64,000 bases of DNA, from contig NZ_JAKRNK010000004.1 of assembly GCF_022346885.1 (NCBI RefSeq), positions 62,001 to 126,000 on the forward strand. The letters run 5' to 3'. How positions within the stretch are numbered: position 1 is the first letter of the stretch; every line of letters begins with the position of its first letter. A program made the position numbers and the translations under genes. Positions 55,637 through 64,000 of the stretch are shown here, piece after piece. Source of the DNA: Paenibacillus sp. ACRRX (GTDB lineage: Bacteria; Bacillota; Bacilli; Paenibacillales; Paenibacillaceae). The notes beneath the pieces were generated by a model. That model ran no database searches. It was not told the origin of the DNA and was given only the letters and a program-made list of their open reading frames with translations.

Positions 55637-56008
55637 CTACTTCAGCCGGTCCTCTTTTGTTATATGATCACTCGGTGCTAAGTCAGCGTGTACTCTCTTT
55701 AAGTATAAATCGTAACGATTATCCACTTCCTTGGCGATACTCCGGAAGCGTCTTGTCTCCTCTACGATCGGGTCCAGCTCAGTCTGAATACGGACCTCCG
55801 TGCGTGGAATTACACATTTTCGAGCAGCCTCTTCCATCTCCTCCGTCTCCATCTCCCCTGCCGTCAGAAGCGCCTCTAGCTGTGCTTCCAGCTCCTTAAG
55901 CGACCCATCTTGTTGTTCTTGTTGCTCTTGTTCTTGTCCAACTTGTATATCGTTCGATGCGGCATCGTCCGTTATCGCTGCATTGTGCATTTCCTTTTCA
56001 TTCCTCAT
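55637..56008 (-). CDS. hypothetical acidic protein, 123 residues
   Basis: AAGGAGG lies eight bases before the ATG, so this is a convincing gene. The product is soluble and acidic. A Gln/Glu-rich segment (EQEQQEQQDG, about 25-35) is followed by a predicted long helix (LKELEAQLEALL and onward), then RTEVRIQTELDPIVEETRRF and a basic end. I see no signal peptide or known domain. Its start overlaps the stop of the small gene upstream (ATGA at 56005-56008), so the pair is probably co-translated. It lies upstream of the FAAL promoter and is probably not part of that operon. Confidence 0.7.
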   Translation of the reverse strand: MRNEKEMHNAAITDDAASNDIQVGQEQEQQEQQDGSLKELEAQLEALLTAGEMETEEMEEAARKCVIPRTEVRIQTELDPIVEETRRFRSIAKEVDNRYDLYLKRVHADLAPSDHITKEDRLK

Positions 56009-56211
56009 GACACAGCCTCCTTACACCTATTAAGATGCTCCATAATATACAAAAGCATGACCAATACCTCTCGGAATTGATCATGCTCAGGGCTTGCTGC
56101 AAGTGCCTGGTACGAGTAATACCTGCAAACGAAGCTCGTACATATTCGATGGATCGCGGCATTATATGCCCTAACACTGATACGATCCCCGCTTGTTGCT
56201 CTTGTTAACAT
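56005..56211 (-). CDS. small hypothetical protein coupled to the next gene
   Basis: A frame of 68 codons from ATG 56211, ending in the ATGA overlap with the next gene and carrying that gene's AAGGAGG inside its last codons. The C-terminal half is helical and hydrophobic (EVLVMLLYIMEHL). The ribosome site is poor (GAGTTAG), and a TTG start ten codons further upstream is possible. I do not recognise it. The coupling is the main reason to believe it is real. Confidence 0.42.
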   Translation of the reverse strand: MLTRATSGDRISVRAYNAAIHRICTSFVCRYYSYQALAASPEHDQFREVLVMLLYIMEHLNRCKEAVS

Positions 56212-56330
56212 GCTAACTCTTATGACGCCAAATGATTGCAATTAACTAGAAGTTCACCTGTTACTGCCTATAGTCACTTCTTGTCATGTTAACTTGCATT
56301 TACTTTACAACATGCTTAGACAAGCTCCAG

Positions 56331-57224
56331 TTATCCTTGTGCCTTGGCTTCCTTAAGCACATGAATCATGGCATCATGAATATGTCCATTTGTACCTACA
56401 ATGTCACGAACAGCTAAATGATATGGATTACCATGCGTATCCGTCAAACGACCGCCGGATTCGGCAATCAGTAAGCTGCCTGCCGCTAAATCCCACGCAT
56501 TCAGGTTCAGCTCCCAAAAGCCTGTCAGTCGTCCCGCAGCCACATAGGCCATATGAAGAGCAGCTGATCCGGACGTGCGAATGTTGCGCACCTGCGGTGC
56601 CAACGCCTGAATACCTGCCAGATTCAATGGCAGCGCCCGTTCACGTTCCGTCGGGAAGCCTGAGGCAATCAAGCTGTCAGAAAGCTCGGTCTCCTTGGCG
56701 ACTTCCATCGGAGCGCCATGTACGTAAGCACCTTTGCCTTTTTCCGCAACGAATAGCTCGTCTCTAATCGGATCATACACAACTCCTACAATTACTTCAC
56801 CTTTATGGGCAAGCGCAATCGACACCGAGAAATAAGGAAACCCATGAACAAAATTGGTCGTGCCGTCAAGCGGGTCAATAATCCATAAGTATTCGGCCTT
56901 CTGTGCTTGTTCCAATGCACGTTGAGAGGCGTCTCGGCCAGGCTCTACGCTTTCTTCGCCCAGTATTTCATGATGCGGAAAATGGGTCATAATCAACTTC
57001 CGGATCATGACTTCCGCGCCTTTATCTACTTCGGTGACAAGGTCATGCATAGATGACTTTATACTCAGCTTCTTAAATTGTCCTAGTCTGCTCTTAATCC
57101 ACTCTCCCGCTTTAGCTGCACAGTTAACTGCAACCGCGGTAAAGCTTTTGCCCGTCACCACATACGGAATTTTCTCTTCATTGCGCAATGACTTCACACT
57201 ACTTTCTGTAATAAAGTGACACAC
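56331..57224 (-). CDS. inositol-1-monophosphatase family protein
   Basis: This magnesium-dependent phosphatase of up to 297 residues acts on inositol phosphate, or on other small phosphates as many bacterial members do. The metal-binding motifs GEES (about 90), DPLDGTTNFVHG (about 118-129) and WDLAAGSLL (about 243) are complete. The start is uncertain: the longest frame begins at GTG 57224, but the family usually begins about 20 residues later (near TGKSFTAVAVN), where GTG codons occur. It is followed by 90 non-coding bases with no clear terminator. Confidence 0.88.
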   Translation of the reverse strand: MCHFITESSVKSLRNEEKIPYVVTGKSFTAVAVNCAAKAGEWIKSRLGQFKKLSIKSSMHDLVTEVDKGAEVMIRKLIMTHFPHHEILGEESVEPGRDASQRALEQAQKAEYLWIIDPLDGTTNFVHGFPYFSVSIALAHKGEVIVGVVYDPIRDELFVAEKGKGAYVHGAPMEVAKETELSDSLIASGFPTERERALPLNLAGIQALAPQVRNIRTSGSAALHMAYVAAGRLTGFWELNLNAWDLAAGSLLIAESGGRLTDTHGNPYHLAVRDIVGTNGHIHDAMIHVLKEAKAQG

Positions 57225-57292
57225 CCTTATTCAAATATACGCCATCGTGTTAGCGAAGTTTCATCCCTTTGCCCTATCGGTTATGAAATGAA

Positions 57293-58117
57293 TCATCCGG
57301 CCAGTAAGCCACTGACTATCATGCGTATGGAAAGAATAAGCAAGGTTAAACGCAGAAGCAACAGTAGTCCTTTTCCCGACATTTTGTTGGCAATCATCGC
57401 CCCCAGCTTGCCGCCAATCCATGCGCTCGGTGCCAAAATAGCTACAAGCAGCCAGTCGACGGATCCGTTCCAGGCGTGTACTGTCGTACCAAGAATTGAA
57501 CTGAGGAAGATGACAAACATGGAAGTCGCTGTCGCCACATGAGCAGGATAACGGAACAATAACACCATAAGCGGGACAAATAATGAACCGCCTCCGATGC
57601 CAAACAGACCGGATACGAGACCAACCATAAAGCCTATGAGCAGCATCACCCATACATGCTGACCATATTCAGACGTAACACCCGCACCATCCGTGAACTG
57701 CTTGGTCTGGCTCCAACGGATGTTAAGCGGCTTCATCTTGTCCTTCATCACCATCAAGATCGCCATAGCAAGCATAAAGAAGCCAAATGCCAGCTCAAAG
57801 GACTGATTCTTGAACTGTTGGGTCAGAGCCGCGCCCAGCATCGATGCTGGACCGCTTGTAATAAAATAAATGATTCCACTCCGCCAATCCACACGCTTGA
57901 CCTTCCGATACGCGAGCGTCGAGGATAAGGAAGTAAAAATGAGCACTGCAAGTGACGTTGCTACCGCCACTTGAGCGTCAATCGTCTTGCCTAACATGAG
58001 CGGCCCTAAATAAATAAGACCTGGAACCAGTATAATACCTCCACCAAGTCCAACGATACTGCCAAATGTCGCAGCCGCGAGCCCGATTATGGCCAGAAGC
58101 AAGATCGTTATCTCCAT
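57293..58117 (-). CDS. TSUP/TauE-SafE family membrane transporter
   Basis: This 274-residue integral membrane protein has about seven to eight helices. The duplicated TSUP motif is evident: GSIVGLGGGIILVPGL near the N-terminus and GLFGIGGGSLFVPLMVL in the second half. Family members export or import sulfite, sulfonates or sulfoacetate, or are of unknown substrate. AAAGGT precedes the ATG. The gene lies 68 bases ahead of the phosphatase gene, and a common transcript is possible. Confidence 0.9.
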   Translation of the reverse strand: MEITILLLAIIGLAAATFGSIVGLGGGIILVPGLIYLGPLMLGKTIDAQVAVATSLAVLIFTSLSSTLAYRKVKRVDWRSGIIYFITSGPASMLGAALTQQFKNQSFELAFGFFMLAMAILMVMKDKMKPLNIRWSQTKQFTDGAGVTSEYGQHVWVMLLIGFMVGLVSGLFGIGGGSLFVPLMVLLFRYPAHVATATSMFVIFLSSILGTTVHAWNGSVDWLLVAILAPSAWIGGKLGAMIANKMSGKGLLLLLRLTLLILSIRMIVSGLLAG

Positions 58118-58177
58118 TTCATGTTCAACCTTTCACATATGAAGTGTAATCTAAGAGGTAGTAGCGCTTTTCTTACG

Positions 58178-58234
58178 CAAAAATCCGCCTTGCCCAAATG
58201 ACGCTGCTGGAGCGCACTTGTGCCGCAAGGCGGA
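58178..58234 (-). terminator. terminator after fabI
   Basis: On the minus strand TCCGCCTTGC (58234-58225) pairs with GCAAGGCGGA (58193-58184), followed by TTTTTG. Confidence 0.9.
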
Positions 58235-58287
58235 CGATTGACGTACGGATGTCGCCTCTATCTTACGATATAGCGAACGATGGAAAA

Positions 58288-59058
58288 TTATACACCTACG
58301 ATATTAAAGCCGCCATCTACGTAAATGACTTCACCAGTAATACCACGTGACCAATGACTCATGAGGAACATCGCTGTATCACCCACTTCGGCTGTCTCTG
58401 TCGTACGACGAAGCGGCGCTTTCTCCTCCACATCACGCAAGATGGAGTTGAAGTCGGAGATGCCTTTGGCAGCCAGTGTGCGGATCGGGCCAGCTGAGAT
58501 TGCATTTACACGAACGTTAAACTGGCCAAGGTCATTCGCCAGGTAACGCACGGATGCTTCCAGCGCAGCTTTGGCTACGCCCATAACGTTGTAGTTCTTC
58601 ATCGCACGCTCTGCGCCGAGGTAAGTCATCGTCATGATGCTGCCGCCTTCAGTCATAAGCGGGTACAAACGCTTAGACACTGCCACAAGCGAGTATGCGC
58701 TGATGTCTTGAGCAAGCGCAAAGCCAGCACGAGACGTGTCTGCATACAACCCTGTTAATTCTTCCGTCTTCGCAAACGCAATGCTGTGCACGAGACCGTG
58801 AAGCGTGCCAAACTCTTCTTTGAGTTGGGCAGCCAACGTATCGATCTCTTCATCAACCGTAACGTTACACGGTAAAATGACCGAATTCGGGATAGTCTCC
58901 GCAAGCTTGCGTACGCGTCCTTCAACGCGCTCGCTCTCGTATGTAAATGCCAATCTAGCGCCCTGGGCGGCAAGTGATTGCGCAATCGCCCACGCGATGC
59001 TGCGATCATTTGCTACGCCCATGACCACAATATTTTTACCTGCTAATACTTGAGTCAT
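58288..59058 (-). CDS. fabI: enoyl-[acyl-carrier-protein] reductase (NADH), FabI type
   Basis: This 256-residue enzyme performs the last step of each fatty acid elongation cycle. The cofactor motif VMGVANDRSIAWAIA and the catalytic region TYLGAERAMKNYNVMGVAKA (Tyr-x6-Lys, with the extra FabI Tyr) are present, as is SAGPIRTLAAKGI. The ATG at 59058 follows AGGAGG by ten bases; the open frame continues 41 codons upstream through the promoter and is not used. A FapR box lies 162 bases upstream, so expression is probably tuned to malonyl-CoA. It is a single-gene unit. Confidence 0.96.
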   Translation of the reverse strand: MTQVLAGKNIVVMGVANDRSIAWAIAQSLAAQGARLAFTYESERVEGRVRKLAETIPNSVILPCNVTVDEEIDTLAAQLKEEFGTLHGLVHSIAFAKTEELTGLYADTSRAGFALAQDISAYSLVAVSKRLYPLMTEGGSIMTMTYLGAERAMKNYNVMGVAKAALEASVRYLANDLGQFNVRVNAISAGPIRTLAAKGISDFNSILRDVEEKAPLRRTTETAEVGDTAMFLMSHWSRGITGEVIYVDGGFNIVGV

Positions 59059-59219
59059 GTTATAAAATCCTCCTCTTACCGCCTTAATCATGTCGGGTGC
59101 CACTACTTGTACAGCAATGTTCAGGCATGATAACGGTTTGCACTCTTTGTCCAACGTAACGTATTTTACGATGATTTTCAAGTCAATCGAGGCGCATTTT
59201 ACATCATTTGAGCAAATTT

Positions 59220-59236
59220 TTAGTACCAGATCTTAA
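59220..59236. promoter_or_regulatory. FapR operator of fabI
   Basis: TTAGTACCAGATCTTAA matches the 17-bp FapR box of Bacillales (TTAGTACC...TCTTAA). FapR represses fatty acid genes until malonyl-CoA binds it. A candidate promoter (TTGACT-17-TACGTT) lies closer to the gene, so the exact overlap with the promoter is unclear. Confidence 0.82.
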
Positions 59237-59286
59237 TATTAGCTCCTGATAACGGAGCCTATTTAAATTTTTGACCCCATCAGGCA

Positions 59287-60291
59287 TTAACCGTCAACAA
59301 TCACGCTTGCCTGATCTACATAAGTAACGCCCTCATTAGTATAAGATAACAGTTCACGCATCAGTTGGAATAACGCCTCATCCTTCTGTTTGGCCTCAAT
59401 CATAACGTCCAAACGTTCCGTAAAGGGAGCTATGCGTCGCAGAAAATCAAGGAGTGGCCCTACCTCGACAAAATCCGCATGCCCACGTATGTCCTTCTCG
59501 CTTTTCGGACTGGATACATGAATTTTGGGCGGTAATGGATCACTTGATACAGCATCCATTTGGGCATTCCGGGTGGACCACGTTTTCAGAATGTCAGGCC
59601 ACAACTCCGCTGCATGCTCGCCGTCGTTGTTCACCCAATGGTGATGAATATCTAGCACCATTGGAACTTGCAGGCGGTTACATACGGCAAGTGTTTCCAT
59701 TGCGTTAAACGTCTTATCGTCATTCTCCAGCGTCATTCTGCACTTGATCTTGTCTGGCAGCGACTCAAAGTTATGGACAAATCGCTCAGCTGCAGAAGGT
59801 TTGTCCCCGTAAGCCCCGCCAATGTGAATGTTATTTTTAGCGCGTGCATCGAGTCCCATTGCCTCCAGCATGTGCAGGTGGTGCTGAAGATCACGTATAG
59901 ACTTAACAAGCACATCCTCTCGCGGGGTGCTTAATACGGTAAAATGATCAGGATGGAACGATACACGCATCTGGTGCTTCTTCACATAATCGCCAATTGC
60001 CAAGAATGACTCCTTTAAAACAGGGAACGGGTCCCACACCTGAAGCAGCGCCTCGTGAGTTGCAAGTGGAATTAGCTTGGAGGAAAAGCGATAGCACTTA
60101 ATATCGTGCGCCTTGTTGTGCTTCAACAATCGCAGTGTATTGTTCAGATTTTCTTCTGCGACACGCTCTAACCTGCGAATTGCCGCTTCGTGGTCATCAA
60201 GCTTGCTGAATGAAGCATAGGTCATGGTACGGGAGGGAGAACTATTAGCGACAGTCATGGACATAGCCACGTAACCAAGGCGGACCAGCAT
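59287..60291 (-). CDS. uvsE: UV damage endonuclease UvsE
   Basis: This 334-residue TIM-barrel endonuclease nicks DNA 5' to UV photoproducts. The N-terminal MLVRLGYVAMSM and the metal-ligand motifs RVSFHPDHFTVL, NIHIGGAYGDK, TLENDD, VLDIHHHW and KIHVSSPKSEKD are all present. I chose ATG 60291, behind AAGGAGCTTG; the longer frame starts at a TTG inside that element. The ribosome site lies in the 3' arm of the large inverted repeat at 60302-60369. UvsE is widespread in spore-formers. Confidence 0.95.
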   Translation of the reverse strand: MLVRLGYVAMSMTVANSSPSRTMTYASFSKLDDHEAAIRRLERVAEENLNNTLRLLKHNKAHDIKCYRFSSKLIPLATHEALLQVWDPFPVLKESFLAIGDYVKKHQMRVSFHPDHFTVLSTPREDVLVKSIRDLQHHLHMLEAMGLDARAKNNIHIGGAYGDKPSAAERFVHNFESLPDKIKCRMTLENDDKTFNAMETLAVCNRLQVPMVLDIHHHWVNNDGEHAAELWPDILKTWSTRNAQMDAVSSDPLPPKIHVSSPKSEKDIRGHADFVEVGPLLDFLRRIAPFTERLDVMIEAKQKDEALFQLMRELLSYTNEGVTYVDQASVIVDG

Positions 60292-60301
60292 AAAAGGGCA
60301 A

Positions 60302-60369
60302 GCTCCTTCCGGCAATATTTAAAGTGAATGATGTTGGGATTTATGTTCTATATTGCCCGAAAGGAGCTG
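60302..60369 (-). terminator. inverted repeat overlapping the uvsE ribosome site
   Basis: On the minus strand AGCTCCTTTCGGGCAATAT (60369-60351) pairs with ATATTGCCGGAAGGAGCT (60319-60302) with one extra base. It is followed by TGCCCTTTT, so it can terminate the upstream transcript, while its 3' arm contains the AAGGAG of uvsE. Confidence 0.7.
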
Positions 60370-60403
60370 CCTGTATGAATAGCCAGAGTCGGCTTTCTTC
60401 GTA

Positions 60404-62986
60404 CTATTCTATTTTCATGTTCCGAACTGTTTTTACAATCTCGGTACCGATTCCCAGTTTGTACCCCTCCGACACATAACGAAGCTGCCGCTTCGCATCT
60501 AGAACAACGACAATTGGGAACTCGCTTCCCTTTATCATCCTAATATCTTCTTGAATTAATTTCAGCCCCTCGTAGGATGAGTCCCGTATAGCCGTGGCTG
60601 CGGCAGGAAGTCCTTTCATTGCAATGCTGGAAACTGCTTCCTCGTTACGAGCCAGCAGCAGAACAGCACTGCCGCAGCTATCAAACTCCAACTGCAACTC
60701 TCTCATCTCCCGCATTAAATGCTTGGAAGGTTCCCGTTCAGGATCGAGCCAAGCCAGTATGATACCCGCTTGTGGCAGCTCTGTCATTACTCCAGCTGAG
60801 ATACAAGTAATTGTGTCCTCTGACACCTCGCCTAGTACCGGAACAGATTCGTTTTCTTGTCTGAAAATAAGCGTTGTATGCACCGTCTCATTTGGCTTAA
60901 CTGTGAAGTAGCTGCAGCGTACAAGCACGGTACCATCACTTAATCGTGTACCTGTCGTCACGCGGTAGCTTCCGCTTAACACCTCATAGGGCTTGCCGTA
61001 TACATCTTTCTCCCCAAAGGGAATCGACAAGGTACGGTACATACCATCTTCCAAGCGAGCAATCGTAAACGTCTGCTGGTAGGCTGCCAACTCGGCGTGT
61101 TGTTCCGCCGCTACAAAAACTATCGAACTTCTTGCAGGCATGCTCGTCTCCAATGGGGCATGCACAGTCTCAAATCGAGCCTCCTGCCATTGTTCGTTCA
61201 GCCAATATTGAGCACTCAAATTAAGCGGTTCTAGTCTTGCCGGGATACCTAGTGATCTTGCCATCGCCACAAAGTAAATTTCGCGGCTCATTCGATCAGT
61301 TACCTTCATACGATGAACACCAGCTGGAGTCATCATCCCCGTGTAGCGGTCTACATCCTGCACGATCAATATACTATCCTTAATATGTGTAATAAGTAAT
61401 TGTGGATCAGATATATACTCATGACGCTCCACTTCAGATAACGACTGAAGGAGTTGTTCTCTGTAAGGAGCAATCATCTCGAAATGGATACGCGGGCATA
61501 AGACATAGGGATCAAACAGCCCGGCAGGAACTCCCTGATCAGCATACGCTGCAGCACTGTACAAATGATCAGCTAACGTCGATTGGCACGTGTCTGCCAG
61601 ATCTTTATCCCGCAGCGATTCCAGCAATCTTAACGGAAGATCGCCGTATCGCGGACACTCTTGCAGTAGGAATGCCGCAATCTGCCCACTGTTGCCCTTT
61701 GCCTTCTCCAATACCACCCACACCCGATCAGACGCCAATCCAAGCTGCTGAGCCAGTGCCATCGCCTGCTGCTCTGAATAAAATGTGCCCTCGAATGCTG
61801 CACGAATGGCGGTACCTTCTTTGACACGTGCCTCGTGCCGACGCTTGGCCTCTTCTGATACGACGCATTCCTCCATATCCGTTGTCACTGGAGGCGGAAC
61901 CATGCTCCATTCCTGAACCAACATCTGTTCTGTCGAAGCATGCAGTTTAACTTCAAACGTATCCGTGTCCGTTACACTGATTTTCCGGACACCAAATCCC
62001 TGCTCATTGCGGACGTGCAGCAGAAGGTCGCCAAGACCTGTCTTCAAGGTCACTTGACCAGCAGCATTCGTCTTCTTAGTCACAATAGAATAAAACTCCG
62101 CATAGTTGTAAAGCTGGAAATGTACCTCAGCTTCAACCGGAGCCCCCTTTGCATCCACCACTTGCACCGTAATCTGCTTCACTGGCGCATAGTTGTCCAA
62201 CATGTTGATCTCGGCATACCACGGATGATCGGAACATATTTCTTCGGGACCGTTATAATCAGCCGATACTCGTGTGTTCACAAGCATGGCCCGTCTGGAC
62301 GGCGAACGGAACCAGCCTTCGTCCAGCTTAGGCTCTGGCTCACAGGCGCCTAGGAAATGCCATCGGCCATCCGCCCAAGCTTCCACCCAGGCATGGTTGG
62401 AATCGCAATGTGCCCATCTAGGCGTGTAACATTGGCGAGCGGGAATACCGATGCTGCGCAGTGCTGCCACAGCCAATGTAGATTGTTCGCCGCAGCGCCC
62501 AAGCGCTGTACGCATAAGGGTAAGCGGCGACACCGTTCTCATGTCAGTACCGATATAAGTCGCCCGCTCATGGCACCAGTAATTGGTTTCCAAGATGGCG
62601 TCATACATAGACAAACCCCTTACACGTTCTGCCAACTCTCCATAAATGACCTTTCGGCTATCATCGATATTTTCATTGTTCACACGATACGGCAATACAA
62701 AGTTCAGAAATATCGAATCTGGTATCGCGCTCCCCCACGGCAGCTCTTCACGGACCTTCAAAGCTTGCCGCACATGATCCAGGAAGAAAGCACCATCATA
62801 GTCTGCTAGATCATTTAACGGCATGTAGGCATATAACACTTTCAGCAATATTGTCTCTTCTTCTGTCAAATGATGATCCAAGATGCCAAACAGCGCTTGT
62901 CTACGATGCTGCGCCCATTCCATTTTGATCACCAACTTCTGTTCCAACACCATCTGATCAATCCCGTATGTTACGGCTGTATTCAT
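60404..62986 (-). CDS. large transglutaminase-like protein with degenerate second domain and thioredoxin-like end
   Basis: This cytoplasmic protein of about 860 residues has no signal peptide. The first transglutaminase-like core (about 105-235) keeps the catalytic triad: Cys in GRCGEQSTL, His in SNHAWVEAW and an acidic residue after FLGACEP. An Ig/CarboxypepD-like beta domain follows (about 275-350). A second region (about 555-625) repeats the layout (RMSREIYFVAMARSLGIPAR, then QYWLNEQWQEARF) without Cys or His. The last about 130 residues resemble a thioredoxin fold (AWLDPEREPSKHLMREM, PIVVVLDAKRQLRYVSEG) without CxxC. ATG 62986 follows GGGTGGA. It lies 42 bases after the CBM9-like gene, probably one operon. 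The substrate is unknown. Confidence 0.82.
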   Translation of the reverse strand: MNTAVTYGIDQMVLEQKLVIKMEWAQHRRQALFGILDHHLTEEETILLKVLYAYMPLNDLADYDGAFFLDHVRQALKVREELPWGSAIPDSIFLNFVLPYRVNNENIDDSRKVIYGELAERVRGLSMYDAILETNYWCHERATYIGTDMRTVSPLTLMRTALGRCGEQSTLAVAALRSIGIPARQCYTPRWAHCDSNHAWVEAWADGRWHFLGACEPEPKLDEGWFRSPSRRAMLVNTRVSADYNGPEEICSDHPWYAEINMLDNYAPVKQITVQVVDAKGAPVEAEVHFQLYNYAEFYSIVTKKTNAAGQVTLKTGLGDLLLHVRNEQGFGVRKISVTDTDTFEVKLHASTEQMLVQEWSMVPPPVTTDMEECVVSEEAKRRHEARVKEGTAIRAAFEGTFYSEQQAMALAQQLGLASDRVWVVLEKAKGNSGQIAAFLLQECPRYGDLPLRLLESLRDKDLADTCQSTLADHLYSAAAYADQGVPAGLFDPYVLCPRIHFEMIAPYREQLLQSLSEVERHEYISDPQLLITHIKDSILIVQDVDRYTGMMTPAGVHRMKVTDRMSREIYFVAMARSLGIPARLEPLNLSAQYWLNEQWQEARFETVHAPLETSMPARSSIVFVAAEQHAELAAYQQTFTIARLEDGMYRTLSIPFGEKDVYGKPYEVLSGSYRVTTGTRLSDGTVLVRCSYFTVKPNETVHTTLIFRQENESVPVLGEVSEDTITCISAGVMTELPQAGIILAWLDPEREPSKHLMREMRELQLEFDSCGSAVLLLARNEEAVSSIAMKGLPAAATAIRDSSYEGLKLIQEDIRMIKGSEFPIVVVLDAKRQLRYVSEGYKLGIGTEIVKTVRNMKIE

Positions 62987-63028
62987 CCCCATTCCACCCT
63001 TCGCCAGTCTAGATGTATTTTCAATCTG

Positions 63029-64000
63029 TCATTCTCGCCATGTCTTGCCGTCTTCTCGAATATACAACCTGGTGCGTCCATCTGTTGACGGTACCGAAGC
63101 CTCAAATAGTCCCCCTGTTGTAGAAAGTTTGAAGGTGCCAGATTCAAACCATTGTTCGTCCTGCTGAAGAGTCAATAGGTCCTCGCAGAATCGGCCATAA
63201 CGTTCATAATAATCACGCTGCCGATAGTATATTTTTCGCAGCTGCCATTTCGACAGTTCATCATCTGGAAGCTCAAATGATGCGTCTGCGTCCTCTGTAA
63301 ACAAAACATAGCCCCATAGTTCCGGATAATGCATGTTCACAATACCCATCGGGCTCCACACCCAGTTCTCTTCTGACAACGCGCGCCCGCTATCCAGGTG
63401 ACGTCTCTTGACATATTGCCCCTCTACAACATCAACGTGCCATTCTACCCGCGAGAAATTAACACGCCAATACTCGCCGTTTCTAGGCATGCGACCTTCT
63501 GCTGCGCATTCTTTCAAAGAGCTCCATGGCATTGCAACCTCCACGCTCCATTTCCGGTTAGCCGCATGCGGATTGTTTAATTCACCATCAATATGGACTG
63601 CTGTCTGCAGCCCTTTAATATCCCAACCATTAATGGGCGGGCCCCCGTCCCGATAAGGCTTCGGGAGCAGCAGATCCCATACCGTATTTAAGGCATTAAT
63701 CTCAAATTCATAGTAATTGTGCGTATCACCGTCAGGATCGATAAAGATTTCAAAGTCGTTGTCATGGAAAATAACAGAGTCCCGCTCTGTTAGCGTGGCC
63801 CAGATCTGTTCTTCCTCCATTTCAGCACCAAAGTAAAAATATTGATCGTCCCAGAGCATTTTCAGTCGTGTTCGCTTGGTTGGAAGCGGCTTAAGATCAC
63901 CCTCGATATCTACAAAATCACTCGTCCAATCTGCTGTTTCCCAGAAAGACTTATCCAGACGACCGTCAAGTACAAGCGGCTCGCGCGCGCGCTTGCATAT
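63029..64000 (-). CDS. CBM9-like (carbohydrate-binding family 9-like) protein, 5' end beyond the window
   Basis: The frame is open to the right edge (323 codons seen), so the N-terminus is missing. The visible start LVLDGRLDKSFWETADW, then TKRTRLKMLWDDQYFYFGAEM and DNDFEIFIDPDGDTHNYYEFEINA are hallmarks of the CBM9-like/DOMON-like family that binds sugars and is often attached to glycoside hydrolases. Here about 200 residues form that domain, and the remainder (KIYYRQRDYYERYGRF onward) is an extra region, common in Bacillales homologues. An internal ATG at 63859 is not the start, because the domain is already under way. It is probably co-transcribed with the transglutaminase-like gene. Confidence 0.85.
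   Translation of the reverse strand: MCKRAREPLVLDGRLDKSFWETADWTSDFVDIEGDLKPLPTKRTRLKMLWDDQYFYFGAEMEEEQIWATLTERDSVIFHDNDFEIFIDPDGDTHNYYEFEINALNTVWDLLLPKPYRDGGPPINGWDIKGLQTAVHIDGELNNPHAANRKWSVEVAMPWSSLKECAAEGRMPRNGEYWRVNFSRVEWHVDVVEGQYVKRRHLDSGRALSEENWVWSPMGIVNMHYPELWGYVLFTEDADASFELPDDELSKWQLRKIYYRQRDYYERYGRFCEDLLTLQQDEQWFESGTFKLSTTGGLFEASVPSTDGRTRLYIREDGKTWRE

Overview
The window looks like chromosomal DNA of a low-to-mid GC Gram-positive spore-former of the Paenibacillus type. The evidence is strong AGGAGG-type ribosome binding sites, catabolite-repression (cre-like) sites, GlcT-type antiterminator targets, a FapR box in front of fabI, a Rex-type box and a LytR-CpsA-Psr protein. I cannot name the species. 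No rRNA, tRNA, CRISPR array, insertion sequence or phage was seen.

Layout. Bases 1-8300 hold a flavinylated surface reductase lipoprotein behind a Rex-like box, a Bcp peroxiredoxin, a three-gene ABC exporter, a cell-wall LytR-CpsA-Psr enzyme and a glutamate-1-semialdehyde aminotransferase. Bases 8300-14700 hold a PTS region read leftward: EIIA, HPr, Enzyme I, the antiterminator GlcT and a GlcNAc-type EIICB. Two nearly identical RNA antiterminator/terminator pairs sit in front of the first and last of these genes. A gene-poor kilobase (14664-15631) with an odd 36-bp tandem repeat follows. Bases 15632-19609 hold a DeoR regulator, an AgaS-type isomerase, a class II aldolase and a PfkB kinase, which fits amino-sugar/tagatose-phosphate catabolism. 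Bases 19982-25148 are a biotin operon (bioD-bioB-bioF-bioH-like-bioC) that lacks bioA. A ROK fructokinase and a C39-like peptidase follow.

Bases 28311-55265 are the centrepiece: a ten-gene, 27-kb leftward operon for a lipid-polyketide-peptide hybrid. In order of transcription it encodes a fatty acyl-AMP ligase; an ACP-KS-AT-ACP polyketide synthase; a C-A-PCP-C-A-PCP peptide synthetase; a KS-AT-ACP polyketide synthase whose AT has lost its catalytic serine; a C-A(methyltransferase-interrupted)-PCP-reductase synthetase whose hand-read specificity code equals the known threonine code; a free methyltransferase; two MFS transporters; and a MacB/FtsX-type ABC pair. No ketoreductase or thioesterase is present. 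The assembly-line logic predicts a lipidated beta-ketoacyl-(N-methyl)threonine aldehyde that could cyclise to a 3-acyl-pyrrolinone. A consensus sigma-A promoter (TTGACA-17-TATATT) lies upstream.

Bases 55637-64000 return to housekeeping: two small unknown genes, an inositol-monophosphatase family protein, a TauE/SafE-type permease, FapR-controlled fabI, the UV endonuclease UvsE, a large transglutaminase-like protein with a second degenerate transglutaminase domain, and a CBM9-like gene cut by the right edge. Coordinates use the start codon I judged most likely; where this differs from the longest open frame the reason is given.
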